From assembly GCA_016802295.1 (NCBI GenBank), contig JAESIW010000031.1, positions 151,198-215,197 of the forward strand: a stretch of DNA of 64,000 nt. Reading direction: 5' to 3'. A model generated the notes under the pieces. It searched no databases. It was given only the letters and a program-made list of their open reading frames with translations, and had not been told where the DNA came from. This DNA comes from Brachionus rotundiformis (lineage: Eukaryota > Rotifera > Eurotatoria > Ploima > Brachionidae). The translations under genes and the position numbers were made by a program. Positions 22,498-34,130 of the stretch are shown in pieces. How positions within the stretch are numbered: position 1 is the stretch's first letter; every line of letters begins with the position of its first letter.

Positions 22498-25400
22498 TCA
22501 TTTTTTTTTGGGTTGTTTTTTAGATTTTGAATTAATATTAAACTCACTCGATTTTCGCTTTGGACAAGTTGATTCACCCTCAACTATAACAATATCTTGA
22601 CTCTGTGATAGATCTATCTCTTCATCTTCAGATAAATTCAATTCCTTGGTTCTATTTCGGTCCATGTCACTTTTGCTTCTATAAATACTGATCGCTTTTT
22701 TCATTCGTTTACTCTGTTTGGAAAAAGAAGACTTTTTGTCATAAGCAAAAAAATTATCTATTGTTTTTTGAATAGTTGATTCATTAAAACGCCTCATTAT
22801 GGGCACCAAATCGTCATCGATTTTTTTCACTGACCAATTCATTTTTTTGGTCAAAAATTTTCTCAGCGAATCCAAATCAGGCATTGACCAGCTAAATTGC
22901 TCCATGCTTTTGTCAATGTCCGGATTGATGTAAGCATTGTAGACAACTTCAGATGGAAAGCTTTCCGACAAGTTTAACTTAATAAAAGCTTGTCGGGCTT
23001 TACTGGTTGATTTTGAGCCAGAGTTTTTTGCATTTGTGTGCCATTCTCTTCACAAAATTAATTATTTTAAATTAATTTCTAAAAAAATTTATCAACAAAC
23101 TTGAAATTTTGTAATTTTTGAAGACCATTTCCTTCAAATTCATTCAAAATTTCTACTGCTTTGACAATTCCAACATTTTCAACACCTTCAGTGTAATCAC
23201 TTCCGACCAGCAAAGCAACATCAATTAATGCATCACGGTCCAGACCTAATTTAGGAAAAAATCTTTAAATTTTTTTCTTTTTTCTGCTAAAATAAAACCT
23301 ATTTGTGACTTAATCACAGAATCTGAGTAAAAATCTATAAACTGATCAGTTCCAAAAAAATTCTTGTAGACTTTTTTGGCTCCGAACAACCAGACGTCCG
23401 AGTCCTCGGTTATCGAGCCGTCTGTTTGATTCGTATAATCGAGCTAGATAGTTTTCTTATTAAGAAAATAAGATAATATATATTTTAATCTAATTTACAA
23501 ATGCACACTGGGCTTCGGCCTCTCCTGGACTCTGCACAAATGGTAAGCCAAAGAGTTGCAGCAAGAGCTTATTTTAAAAAGCTAAATTTTAAAAATTAAA
23601 AAAAAAATTTCTTCTACTTTGGCATCATCAATAATATGGCGTTCAACTGCGCCAGACAGCCTATCATTCAGTTCTTTTTCTCTAATTAATCTATTTGTTT
23701 CGTGAATTAAATTGGAATTCAAATTTTCCATTTGTTCCAAATCGAGACTTTTATCATCTTCTAAATTCTCTTGAATTTCATTCAAAACTTCCAAAGAGCC
23801 ATCAGATTGGGAAACCTCTAACTGCTTGCTATCATTTTGAGATTGAATTTGAATTTTGTCAAACTCAACCATTTCTTTTATCAGTTCAACTTCATTTTCT
23901 TTCACTTCAACAAAATCTTAAATTGGATATTGTTATTTTATTTGATATCTTTGTGGATCTAGTGTCACCATCATCATCTTCATCTTCATCTGTGTCGTCA
24001 TTAATTTCATGTATTTCATTTATTTGTGAACTTGTAGATGGTTCATTTCTCTTCTCAGAATTGTCTCTAATGATAGTTGTGGCTAATTTGACCATTTCTT
24101 CAGCTTGGCAATTTTTTTCAGCTTGAGACTTTTGGGTAGCTAAATTATCTTTTTGTATAAAAAAGGTGTCACTTTTTTCATTTATTTTTTGTAAAGTTTC
24201 ATTATTTTCATAAGCAAGCAAGTTCAGATTAGAATGGTCAGGTTCAGTTTGTACCAATTTTTGCTCAATTATTGAATTTTCTTCAATTCTTATGTACTTT
24301 TCATCAGCTTTATCATCAGTATTATCATTTATTTGATTATCAAAATTGGAAACAAGCTCAATCTTGTTATCTTCATTGAATTCAATTCTAAAACTTGGTT
24401 CATTGTTAGGTTCCAAGTTGGCATTTTCATCTTCATTTAGATCATCAATATTTTTGCCATGAATATCTTGGAGAATATCTTTTGCCGTGAATTTATTGAT
24501 TGTTTTTTTTGTAAACAATATGACTTCACTATCAGCTTCGGATGCCACTTTTTGATGGTACAAATTTTCAAAGCCAGTTCCAGACGAATATTGGGATTTA
24601 ATATTTTTCTTAAGTTCATTTATCTTGTTAGATACACTGCTCTTTTTAAGCAATAAATTCATTTGGTAATTGGAAAAATCATCAGATTTCTAATCATTTT
24701 AAAAAGTCTAAATTTTTTGCTTTTTTTTAATTAAATACAAAACCTGAGGAAATTCATCAAAATTAAGGCTTTTTTTTTCTCTTAGCCTTTGTTTGTGGTC
24801 AAGAAGAATGTCAAACTTTACGTCATCAGGCAAACTTTCGAACACATTCTGGTCAATGTCTTCCAAATCAATGTATTCATATCGGTCAGTATTAGTCTCA
24901 ATTTCCTCTTTAACTTCATCCGATTCATTTACAAGCTCAATAAGGCTTAAAATTTAATTAAAATATTTCCTCATTAAGTTGTTTGACCACATTACTTTGG
25001 ACTTTCTTTTAATATAAACAAATCATCCATGTCAATTTCTTTATTTTCCATTGACTTGGACGATTTGGCAACTGAATTCTCAATCTGAAAATCGCCAGTT
25101 ACACTTTTTAAGATGTGATTTTGGAGAATTTTTTTTTGAATTTGATCTTGGATGTTTTTGGCCTTGTCTGATGCAGCGTTGCGACGCCGTTGCCTCTCTT
25201 TTAGCACTCTTTGCTTAAGCTTCGGCACATTGGGACCATCAAAAACAAATATTGGCTTAACTTTGAAGTAAAGAAGCTTACAAATGCGGTTGTAGAGTAC
25301 CAGAATGTGACCATTGGCCGAACCTCGGACCCCTTTGTTAGCCTGATGTAGCCAAATGCTAATATTTAAACATAGAGTTAATTAAATAAAACAATACAAT

Positions 25401-25524
25401 TAATAGTTTATTGGTAAGTTTTTAAAAAAAGGATATCAATAGCCAGCTTTTTTCCCTCTAGAGCTTGGAGCTTAACCGGCCTACTGGTGGGTTGTAGCAA
25501 TTGCCAAAGACCTAGGACACCCAT
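22498..25524 (-). CDS. ERCC5: DNA repair endonuclease XPG
   Basis: Nine exons on the minus strand: 25524-25437, 25365-24996, 24945-24744, 24689-23969, 23916-23618, 23567-23499, 23443-23299, 23245-23101, 23047-22498; 862 residues. XPG cuts 3' of lesions in nucleotide excision repair. N-region: MGVLGLWQLLQP at the start, LAIDISIW and IFVFDG (metal-binding Asp residues). A long acidic, disordered spacer is shorter than in vertebrates (human total 1186). I-region: LPFVQSPGEAEAQCAF, EDSDVWLFG, LLVGSDYTEGVENVG, all catalytic carboxylates present. A PCNA-binding box QKTIDNFF and a basic C-terminal tail (KRK, KKQPKKK) fit nuclear function. Intron 1 lacks GT-AG ends (see separate entry); the other seven are 50-54 nt, GT-AG. 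Confidence 0.96.
25366..25436 (-). other. Putative U12-type (minor spliceosome) intron of ERCC5
   Basis: Exon 1 ends inside the Asp codon of LAIDISIW and exon 2 resumes it, so this 71-nt intron is fixed by frame and homology. It begins ATATCCTTT, the exact U12 5' splice-site consensus. It carries TTAATTAAC about 12-13 nt before its end, 7 of 9 matching the U12 branch consensus TTCCTTAAC, and ends AA. The ATAT shared by both ends allows a few registers; none gives GT-AG. Confidence 0.65.
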
Positions 25525-26394
25525 TTGAGATTTTCAATTTAAAAAAAATCTAAATGAAATTCTTTATTTGATGGTTAAATAGAATGGCTTTTTTGGATCT
25601 CAGAATAAATTTTACATTTTCTTAAATAATTAAAAAATTGCTATTAAACCTATTTAATTAATTATTACATTTTTGATTTTTTTATATTTGGTATTATTTT
25701 AAAGAATAAAATTAATTGAATAAAGGCTACTTGAAAAAAAAATAATCCATATTATTTCTACATTTATGTTTATTTTTTTTTAATTTTTATCTTTATTATT
25801 GAAAAAATTAAAATCAAACTATTTTTTTAGCTTATTATTCCAATATTAAAGATTAATTACAATTTAACTAATTATTCTTTTTGAGGACAAACTTTATGTC
25901 CTAACTAGTTTAAACAATTAAAATATATTTATTTTTTAATTTAAAACCACCTCATTTATTAAACACATGACTAATTTAAATAAATAAATAATTTAATTCT
26001 TGCTATAGATTATGAATTTTTGTTACTAGGACTCGAAAATGTTAGTAGTAGTAATGTTTAATTTTAGTCACCTCTCAAGCTTTTAAATAATTAATTCAGG
26101 TTCAATTTCGAGTTTAAACATGCTAATGGCTAATTAGCATATATCCTTCAAATTAATTTACATTTCTGCGTTTTGCAGTATTGATTATGGTTTGGTATCG
26201 GATGAAAAAATAAAAATGCAGAAATATTTTCTAGTTAAAAATAAAAAATGACTAAGCTCTCATATTTTTTAATTTTATATGTATATAAATATATTATTAG
26301 ATAGGTACTCAGTCATACTGTAGCATATAAAAACCATTCCAACGGTTACATAGAGAACACAGTTAAAATTAGTTAAGTTATAAAACTGGGAAAT
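25525..26394. other. Divergent promoter region ERCC5/TBCEL
   Basis: Spacer between the starts of ERCC5 (-) and TBCEL (+). It contains an inverted repeat ATGCTAAT-GGCTA-ATTAGCAT at 26120-26140, resembling paired homeodomain/POU sites, and a degenerate X-box GTTACATAGAGAAC at 26345-26358. No gene seen. Confidence 0.5.
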
Positions 26395-28030
26395 ATGGAG
26401 CAAGGTGTTGGAGTACTGAGAGAAGATAAGCCTGAAGAAAAGAGCCTTTTGGACGCCATCTACGAGCGCTACATTGACTTGGCTGACCTAAATGGTCAGC
26501 ACACATATTCACTTCATTACAAAGGTGACTGTTTGACCAGGGCTGGTTTAAGCCAAAGACACACTCAAAATGAGAATAATGGTGCAGTGGTTAGCCAAAA
26601 TGACATTCAAATTAGCATCACCACTTCGCCAAGAAAGTCAGGTAAGCCAGAAAGCCTATTTTGGTTAGGAATCGGACTTATCTTTTCTCTAATATAGTTT
26701 TTACATCAGTGAGCACAGTGCTCTGTCGCAAAGGCTTGAGCAAATGTGGTGACTGCGCTGATTTGGAGAACAAATGTCAAAATTTAATGGAGTTAGACAT
26801 TTCCAACAATTTGTTCAATGATTGGAATGAGGTAAGAAAAAATAAAAAAAAATAAAATATTAAAATAAAAATTTTATTTTATTCTTTTTTTTTTAATATT
26901 AGATACGCAAGATGCTAAATTGTTTAAAGAAATTGAAGCATTTAAATTTGACATCAAACAAATTGGCAGATTTTGGGCCAGAGACCAAGTATGATAATGA
27001 AGAAGAAAAAATTGAAAAAAATATCGAATACTTCAACATGGTATGGCCTGTAAACGAAAATCAAAATTTATATGATAACTTGAAAACTTTGGTACTGAAT
27101 GAATGCTTTGTTGACCTACGCATAATTGAGTGCCTTTTGAACCGCCTAAGCGGTCTAAATGAGCTCCATTTGTCCCGCAATGGCTACAAGCATGTTAACT
27201 TCTCAACAAATTTTGCCAAGCATTCAATAAAGGTTTTGTACATGAGCAACAATTTGCTGGACAGTTGGAATCAAGTTGCCAAATTGGGTTTTTGTTTTCC
27301 GAATTTAGAACAGTTAGTTCTAAGTGGCAATCCATTGAAAAATTTCCAAATAGAGTCATATGAAGACTCGGAGTTGTTTGTCCAAAACAAAAATTCTGAC
27401 TTGTTTAAAAATTTAAGCATTTTGAATATAAATAAAATAAAAATTGACCAATGGTCAAGTCTAGATGAGCTAAAACATTTTCCTAATTTGAAGCATATAA
27501 GAATTCATGATATCCCACTATTGGAAAATATCAATACTGAAGAAGAAAAGCATAATTTACTAGTAGGCTATTTGGATAAGAATATATCTTATCTAAACGG
27601 AAGTAGCATTCCTAGCCAGTTTAAAGATACATGTGAGCGTAAATTTATGCGATATTTCATGGATCAAGAGAATAAACCTGACAGATATTTTGAGCTTCAG
27701 GCTAAACATGGCAAATTAAATCGTTTGGCCGATGTGAAACTTGATGTTGGAAAGACAGTTTATATGAAAATAAAGTACAATGATAAGTTTGTTCTTCAAA
27801 ATGTTAAAGTGAAACAAACTGTTGGTGAGCTGAAAAAAAGCCTAGAAAGCTTTGTGGGCGAACCTTCGGCCAAGTTTAGGATATTTTATATTGATAAAGA
27901 GGCCGAAGCTGCTTTTGGTCATGATGAATTGAAGTTAAACAAGTCAAACTTAATATCTCTAAAGCTGAAAGATGGAGATGAGTTTGACATTTGTTTGAAA
28001 CAACCATCGCCAAATAAATCAATTAGATAG
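26395..28030 (+). CDS. TBCEL: Tubulin-specific chaperone cofactor E-like protein
   Basis: Three exons: 26395-26641, 26698-26831, 26903-28030; 502 residues. TBCEL binds and destabilises tubulin and regulates the soluble tubulin pool. It has leucine-rich repeats (about residues 105-300; LMELDISNNLFNDWNEI, LNELHLSRNGY, IKVLYMSNNLLDSWNQV, LEQLVLSGNPL), the post-LRR block CERKFMRYFMD plus FELQAKHGKLNRLADVKL, and a C-terminal ubiquitin-like domain (residues about 410-495). There is no CAP-Gly domain, which separates it from TBCE itself. The N-terminal 80 residues are lineage-specific. Introns are 56 and 71 nt. Confidence 0.92.
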
Positions 28031-29609
28031 ATCAATTTAATCATGTATTATATTATTGCGTGTGTGTTTTTCTTTTTCTAATTAGCATTAATTTATTAGA
28101 TAAATAAAATTTGTAATTAAATAATTTTATTTTACATTAATGAAAATTTATCATGGCTTTACTATTCATGAAATTTTATCATAAATTTTTTTCTATTAAT
28201 GAATATCAGTTAGCACTTCTTTTATTGTGCTATATTTGTTAATTAATTTTTACTTCCGTGTGAAATTTTCTATCAGGATAACTTTTTGAATCTTGTTAAA
28301 AAATAACAATTGTTTAAACTTTGGGTGAATTGATAAATTGAAAAAATTCATTTTATACTCATTAAAAGTTATTTATTTAAAAAGAAAAATAAAGATGCAT
28401 TTAACGTGAATATATTTGATAAAAAAGATCTTTTTTCAAATATAAGAAGAGGTTATATTAATTTTGTTTTTTGGAATAATAACATATTTTGTTTAATTTT
28501 GAATTAATACATAGCAATTTTTAACAATATTCTGAATTAATTAGCTATTTTGGGCTTAGATTGAAATTTCAAAAACAATAAACGATTAAGATGAAATATA
28601 AATTAAATGTATTTTTCTTTTAAAATCTTCAAAAGTAGATTTTTAATACTCTTTATTAAATTAAAGACGCATCTTCCAAGAAATTAAATGATAATTTTAT
28701 TTTATTATACAATTTTTTTTAATTTTAATCTTAAATTATTTTTAGTTACTAGTTCATTTTAGAAATTACATAAACGCATAACTAAAATGTAACAAGGTTG
28801 ATGATAAACCTTTAAAAAAATGTCTTAAAAACAATCAGACAGCACAATTAAGTAAAAAGTTTTTTCAAAGATAAAAAAATATGAGAAAAGTTTAAAAAAA
28901 CTGTTTGTAAAATTATACTATATTGATCAAAAAATATATTTATGATAAGCATAGAACTATTTAGATTATTTTAAAAAAGTTTAAAATTGTCAAAATGTTA
29001 AAAAATATGTGATTAATAGAATAAAATTTGAAAAAAACTATCTAGACTATCTACAATATCCATTCATTAATATTAGTGTTTATTATTAATAGTTTTTCTA
29101 TAGAATATTGAAAAAAAATCACATGAAAATTATAAAGCTCACATAGTAAAAAAATAAAAATAATTTGAAAAAGAGTTTTTCATAGTCAACAAAAAATATA
29201 AGACAAATTTTAAAATAATTTTTTGTCAAATTTTGGTCAAAAAAAAAATTTATGTTAAATTGAGGTGCAGCAGGCAATAATAATTTTATAAAAGATAAAC
29301 ATTAAAAAAAAAATAATTATTTTAAATAAAAAGAAAAGTTATTTTTAGATTAAAATAAAAATAGATTTTTTAATTTTGTGTCATGCTGGTGCTGGTTCAA
29401 ATCACCTGTATAGGTATCAGCCAGAACCGGTTATTTGTTACCAATATAAAAAAACAATTTTTGATTTATTTCATTTTAATTCAGATTTAAATTTATGATA
29501 ATTCTGCAAATAAAATGTTTTACATATCTAAAATAATAGGTATAAGAATTTTTGATAAACTATTTTTTAAAATTTAAAGCTAAATTTTTAAATAATACAA
29601 TATTTCATT
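28031..29609. other. Intergenic, mostly featureless
   Basis: AT-rich spacer. One less AT-rich island at about 29380-29440 can fold as a hairpin (listed in findings) and contains a B-box-like GGTTCAAATC without a tRNA body. No gene recognised. Confidence 0.5.
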
Positions 29610-30314
29610 ATGTCTTGGATTTTTAAAGGAAAAGCAAAAGGAATAGGAAGATATGTGTCTAATCCATTCAAGAAATCGCCATCTCAAGCACCTCAAACGC
29701 CGAACGTACCAAAGTCTGGCATGGAAGATGTTAAGAATACAATCAGCATGAGAAACTCGGAAAATAGAGAGACCATTCGGAAAAAAATGCTTAACTACTT
29801 GAAGCAAATTTATACAGATTATGTAGATGTTGGAAAAGATACATATAAATCCATGAAAGACCATCCATTTAAAGCCCTTGGCTATGGAATATTTATGAGC
29901 TCAGTAGTAATATTCTACAAGACATCGCCAACCAGAGTTGACTATGATGACAAACGAAGGGAGCTTTTAAACGAGTTAATTATGTGTGGTAGCACATATA
30001 GCAAGCGATCTGAATTCTATTTAAATGAGGTGAACAAATTAGATAATTCAGGTCTATTGGAATACAAATCGTGTGTATTTTTTAGCCTAATTTTAGCAAG
30101 AAAATTTAGTGAATTTGATGACACATATGAAAAACAGTGTACTCAATTGCACTACCCAAGCCGGTACAATATATTTAATTTGCCAAACAATATTTTAAAA
30201 TTTATCAGCAGAATAGTAGACATAGGATTTTGCGGACAGTGGTATTTTTTGAATAAAAATTTTGTTGATTTTGATATAAACGAGGAAGAATGGAATTCTA
30301 AATCATCAAATTAA
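29610..30314 (+). CDS. TIMM29: Mitochondrial import inner membrane translocase subunit Tim29
   Basis: Single exon, 234 residues. Tim29 is a metazoan subunit of the TIM22 carrier translocase, spanning the inner membrane and contacting the TOM complex. The N-terminus is basic with few acidic residues, as in a mitochondrial protein. One TM segment lies at about residues 88-104, after a DYVDVGKDTY block that matches the family's helix before the membrane. The C-terminal part carries the diagnostic IVDIGFCGQWYFL followed by DFDINEEEW (human: DVGFVGRWW then DINDDEF). Slightly shorter than human (260). The start ATG is the first in the ORF. Confidence 0.88.
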   Translation: MSWIFKGKAKGIGRYVSNPFKKSPSQAPQTPNVPKSGMEDVKNTISMRNSENRETIRKKMLNYLKQIYTDYVDVGKDTYKSMKDHPFKALGYGIFMSSVVIFYKTSPTRVDYDDKRRELLNELIMCGSTYSKRSEFYLNEVNKLDNSGLLEYKSCVFFSLILARKFSEFDDTYEKQCTQLHYPSRYNIFNLPNNILKFISRIVDIGFCGQWYFLNKNFVDFDINEEEWNSKSSN

Positions 30315-30529
30315 TTTTGGATTTTAACAATCGGTTTTCCAATTTTTGTTAATTATATTTCAGTATTTGTTAAAGCAAAAATTATTTTTTTTAAATAAAC
30401 AGGTTCTTGAATCCACTTAACTGTTTAAATTTAAAGCGAAAATTTATATTAAATAAAATTTTTTTAAATTTGTAAATTTAACAGAAAAAAATCCAATTCA
30501 TAAAAAATAATCAAAGAAAATAGAATAAA

Positions 30530-31230
30530 TTTCTGAATGTCACCCTCCTCTTTTCGCAACCGGGCTTGGGACCGGCTTTGGCAGAGTTATGACGGCGTCT
30601 TTCCCTAAGAAGCCAGTGGGACGTTCATCATAAACAGCGCCACTCATCCGAGCACTCAAAATTGGCTGCGAACTCGGCAACTATTTAGACTAGCTTGGAA
30701 CCACAAACCAAGCGACTTCTCTCTTTCAATTGAGATAAAGTCTTAACTTAAGGCTTCCAAAGTTACGTACTGTCTGCAGAGGGTCAGCTGTACAGCAGAT
30801 TCTCGCTCCTTTCGGATTCTATACTGGGAGATGGTCGAAGCCAGCGGCGCCCTCATACGACAAGACTTGGACAAAGACCCGTAGGCCTATGTACCCGCCA
30901 TACAGCTCTTCTGCAGACTACGTGAAAGACCACACACACACATACGATGCATGTGGCTGCCACCACCCTCCTCTTTTTTCATCAGGGCTTGGGACCTGCG
31001 GATCGGCAGAGTTATGGTGACTGCTTTATTCTATTTTATTTCTATGACATTTTCTAAAACAAAAATCTTTTCTTTTGAAAAAGTTCTGATTTTAAAAAAT
31101 GAAATAATCATCCTATTTATACCCTTTGTCCTTTGTCTCCTTGAGTTAATTTAGCTAATTTAACTTATTTAGCTTAATACGGTCGTCCGTATGAAATTTC
31201 TGTATAATTTTAATTTCAGATATATTTAAA
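30530..31230. repeat. GC-rich dispersed repeat, copy 1 (long form)
   Basis: About 700 bp, near-identical over its last 500 bp to the copy at 33591-34130. Composition is much more GC-rich than the genome. It contains an internal direct repeat: CACCCTCCTCTTTT, GGGCTTGGGACC and GGCAGAGTTATG each occur twice (about 30540-30600 and 30962-31020). Two inverted arms, built on GTCTGCAGA and AGCTGTA, lie at about 30764-30795 and 30900-30925. The 3' part holds a small hairpin ATACGGTCGTCCGTAT. A 67-codon ORF at 30951-31154 is identical in both copies but looks non-functional. Short AAATTTCTG sequences occur at both edges. The family is unknown to me; a non-autonomous mobile element is likely. Confidence 0.8.
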
Positions 31231-31363
31231 AAAAAATTTTTTTTCTATATAATCTATATAATCATGGGTACTTTTTGATTAAATATGAATAAATTTATAA
31301 TTTTATTATGATATTTATTAAAAAAATAAGAAAAAAAAATCAGAAAAATCTAAAAAATAAAAT

Positions 31364-33273
31364 CTACATAATTGAATTGTTTCTAAAGAGTTTCTCTCGA
31401 AGTCGTTTGTTTTTAGATCTAGCAAGTCTGATTTTGGTAATGCTTGGTTTTTCGATTTGGTCAAAATCTCCGTCCAAAGGGTCAAAAAATTTTATTTTTT
31501 CTAGTGGAGTCTGGATTTTAAAGCAGAAAATCTTACTATTAGGATTTACCGTCCATTTGGTAATAATCGCATTATTCGAAACAGTAATCATATCACCATT
31601 TATCTGCTCAAATAAATCATACTCAGTGTTTTTATCTTTAAAGCGTCCATAATAATGTCCATTTTTGATATTGTAGACCTGAATCCATCCAGTACTTCCA
31701 TCAATTCGAATAAGCTCATTTTTTGTCATGCACATTGGTCTCATTCTAGACAATGCTGACTGAAGTTGATCAAATATTTTATAAATTATTACCAACTGAT
31801 AATCAAAAACAATAACCTTATTTTTATCATTTACTGTCACAATTCTATCATTTTCCCTTGATATTTTAATTTTTTTTATTGAATCCAAATAATAATTGTC
31901 ATTGTATTCGTACTGCTTTATCGGATTGTTACACTCAGAAAGGTTCCAAATTATCACATGGTCCAGATTAGAACCAGTAACCAGTTGAGTGTCAGATAAA
32001 AAAGCAGCTGATTGCACATATCCAGAATGTTGGTCCAGACTTATCTTCATAGAGCCTGTTTCCAAGCACCATAATTCAATTTTCTTCGAGTTTTCTTTGA
32101 CAATGGCAACACCAAGCTTTTCCGAGTATTTAATAATTACAATTTTAGTTTGAGGACTAATATTCAGAAATATTCTCTGTTTAATTTCATAAGAATGATT
32201 TTCCTTGACTAAAATATTCAGTTTTCCTTTAAGATAAAAAATAATCCTATCTTGAGATATTATTTTCAATTTTAATTGACTCATAACCATATCATCAAAT
32301 GAACGTGGTATAATTCTTTTGATGCGCTTAACTCTGGCATGGCTAATTTCCCAAATTGAAAGAGTGTTATTGGTTTCTGCAGTGACCAAGTGGCCATTAT
32401 TTAATATCTTAAAATCAAAAATTTTTAATTTAAGTAAATCATCATTTGGACTTAAAACACCAAAAATATTATTTTCATCAAGTAATAAACAATCAAATTT
32501 TAAATTTTTGTCTATAGTAAATACATTAACCACTTGATCTAGTTTAAAATTAATTGGTAGTCTGTCAACAATCTTTACATTTAAAAAATAAATATTTTTA
32601 ATTATATATTTTAGTGTGTAAATACTTTTTCGAAAATATTGATTAATTTTGATCGAGTGTCCGAACCAAGAGGTTCCAATGAAATAAAACAATTTGAAAA
32701 TGAATCATTTTTTATCTTATTTATATAAACATCTATAGGCTTTCCGTGCAAAAAGCCAGACGATCGTTTAGCTTCAATATTAAGGACTTTTTCTAGGTCC
32801 AGATTTGGAACCTCATTGGTATCATAACTTTTGACATAATTTTGATCACTGAACTTTAAAGAGGGTTTTTGATAAAATGCAGAAAAAAAAGTGTTAATTT
32901 TTTCCACAAGATAGCGAGTTTTTTCTTCCAAAATAACAAAATCTAAGTTTATTAAATGTAATTTTTCAATTAATTGAGCTACATCTAATGAGTCGATATT
33001 GTCATCATTATATAAAATTTGATTAACACAATTTATTTCACCTAAAAAATTAACATCGAAATTTTTAAGACTTTTTTTAATTTTTTCGAATTGAGAATCA
33101 AAATGTCTATCGATTTCATCACAAATGTAATCAAAATAACTTTCGAAAATATAAAGAGATAATTCCTGAAATTGGTCATAATTTGAATCAAAACATTTCT
33201 TAAAATTATAAAAAAGATTCCATGAATAAAGACTTGAAAAATTTTTCCTTGATTCACTATAAAACTCATCCAT
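31364..33273 (-). CDS. WD40-like beta-propeller protein, unrecognised
   Basis: Two exons on the minus strand: 33273-32626 and 32572-31364, joined over a 53-nt GT-AG intron with frame kept; 618 residues. The N-terminal 215 residues are helical and coiled-coil-like (Phe/Tyr, Glu and Lys-rich, no zinc ligands in order). The C-terminal 400 residues read as degenerate WD40 repeats: NGHLVTAETNNTLSIWEI, SDTQLVTGSNLDHVIIWNL, INGDMITVSNNAIITKW. No catalytic motif is visible. The layout recalls TRIM-like or NHL/WD adaptors without RING or B-box. It is intact and lies exactly between two direct copies of the GC-rich repeat, so it may have been mobilised with them or be a recent family member. Confidence 0.75.
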
Positions 33274-33590
33274 TAGTAAAAATTTTATTAAAAATTAAAA
33301 TTTTATAAATAATATTTCTTAATTTGTAAGTTGCTATGAATATTATTAATTCCTAGAAATATAAAGCTAAAAGTATAAAATAACATTTTTAAATAGAAAT
33401 TTTTATTTTTAATTTTTTTTTAAAATATATATTAAACAATTTCATAGAATTCATACAAAAATTATCAATTATTTTTTTAGGTTAAACGGATGTGAATATG
33501 ATATTTTTTAAAAAAAAAAGTCCATAATTATGTATTATTTAAAAATAATTCAATCAATTTGTAAAATATTATAAATTTTTTTACAAAAAA
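33274..33590. other. Short spacer before repeat copy 2
   Basis: AT-rich, upstream of the WD40-type gene, so it should contain its promoter. Nothing specific seen. Confidence 0.5.
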
Positions 33591-34130
33591 TTTTTGAATG
33601 TCACCCTCCTCCTCTTTCTCTCTTTCAATTGAGATAAAGTCTTAACTTAAGGCTTCCAAAGTTACGTACTGTCTGCAGAGGGTCAGCTGTACAGCAGATT
33701 CTCGCTCCTTTCGGATTCTATACTGGGAGATGGTCGAAGCCAGCGGCGCCCTCATACGACAAGACTTGGACAAAGACCCGTAGGCCTATGTACCCGCCAT
33801 ACAGCTCTTCTGCAGACTACGTGAAAGACCACACACACACATACGATGCATGTGGCTGCCACCACCCTCCTCTTTTTTCATCAGGGCTTGGGACCTGCGG
33901 ATCGGCAGAGTTATGGTGACTGCTTTATTCTATTTTATTTCTATGACATTTTCTAAAACAAAAATCTTTTCTTTTGAAAAAGTTCTGATTTTAAAAAATG
34001 AAATAATCATCCTATTTATACCCTTTGTCCTTTGTCTCCTTGAGTTAATTTAGCTAATTTAACTTATTTAGCTTAATACGGTCGTCCGTATGAAATTTTT
34101 GTATAATTTTAATTTCAGATTTATTTAAAA
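33591..34130. repeat. GC-rich dispersed repeat, copy 2 (internally deleted)
   Basis: Same orientation as copy 1. The first ~20 bp match, then roughly 165 bp of copy 1 (the first half of the internal duplication) are missing, after which the two copies appear identical for about 470 bp, to the hairpin ATACGGTCGTCCGTAT. AAATTTTTG flanks it on both sides where copy 1 has AAATTTCTG. Sequence similarity extends some 30 bp beyond the 3' AAATTT motif, so these short flanks are not clean target-site duplications. Confidence 0.8.

Noticed and set aside
29395..29410. GGTTCAAATC, a tRNA B-box-like sequence.
   Set aside because: No A box, anticodon arm or acceptor stem upstream; not a tRNA.
30951..31154. 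67-codon ORF identical in both GC-rich repeat copies, as a possible small protein.
   Set aside because: Identity is explained by the recent duplication of the DNA; composition is low complexity after residue 25 and there is no independent sign of selection.
30536..31220. GC-rich repeat as a solo LTR (TG...CA ends) or a hammerhead retrozyme.
   Set aside because: No matching target-site duplication flanks TG...CA ends, and no CTGATGA/GAAA hammerhead core was found.
31364..33273. Two separate minus-strand genes (overlapping ORFs around 32611-32692).
   Set aside because: A 53-nt intron (32573-32625) joins them in phase; the overlap is intron reading.
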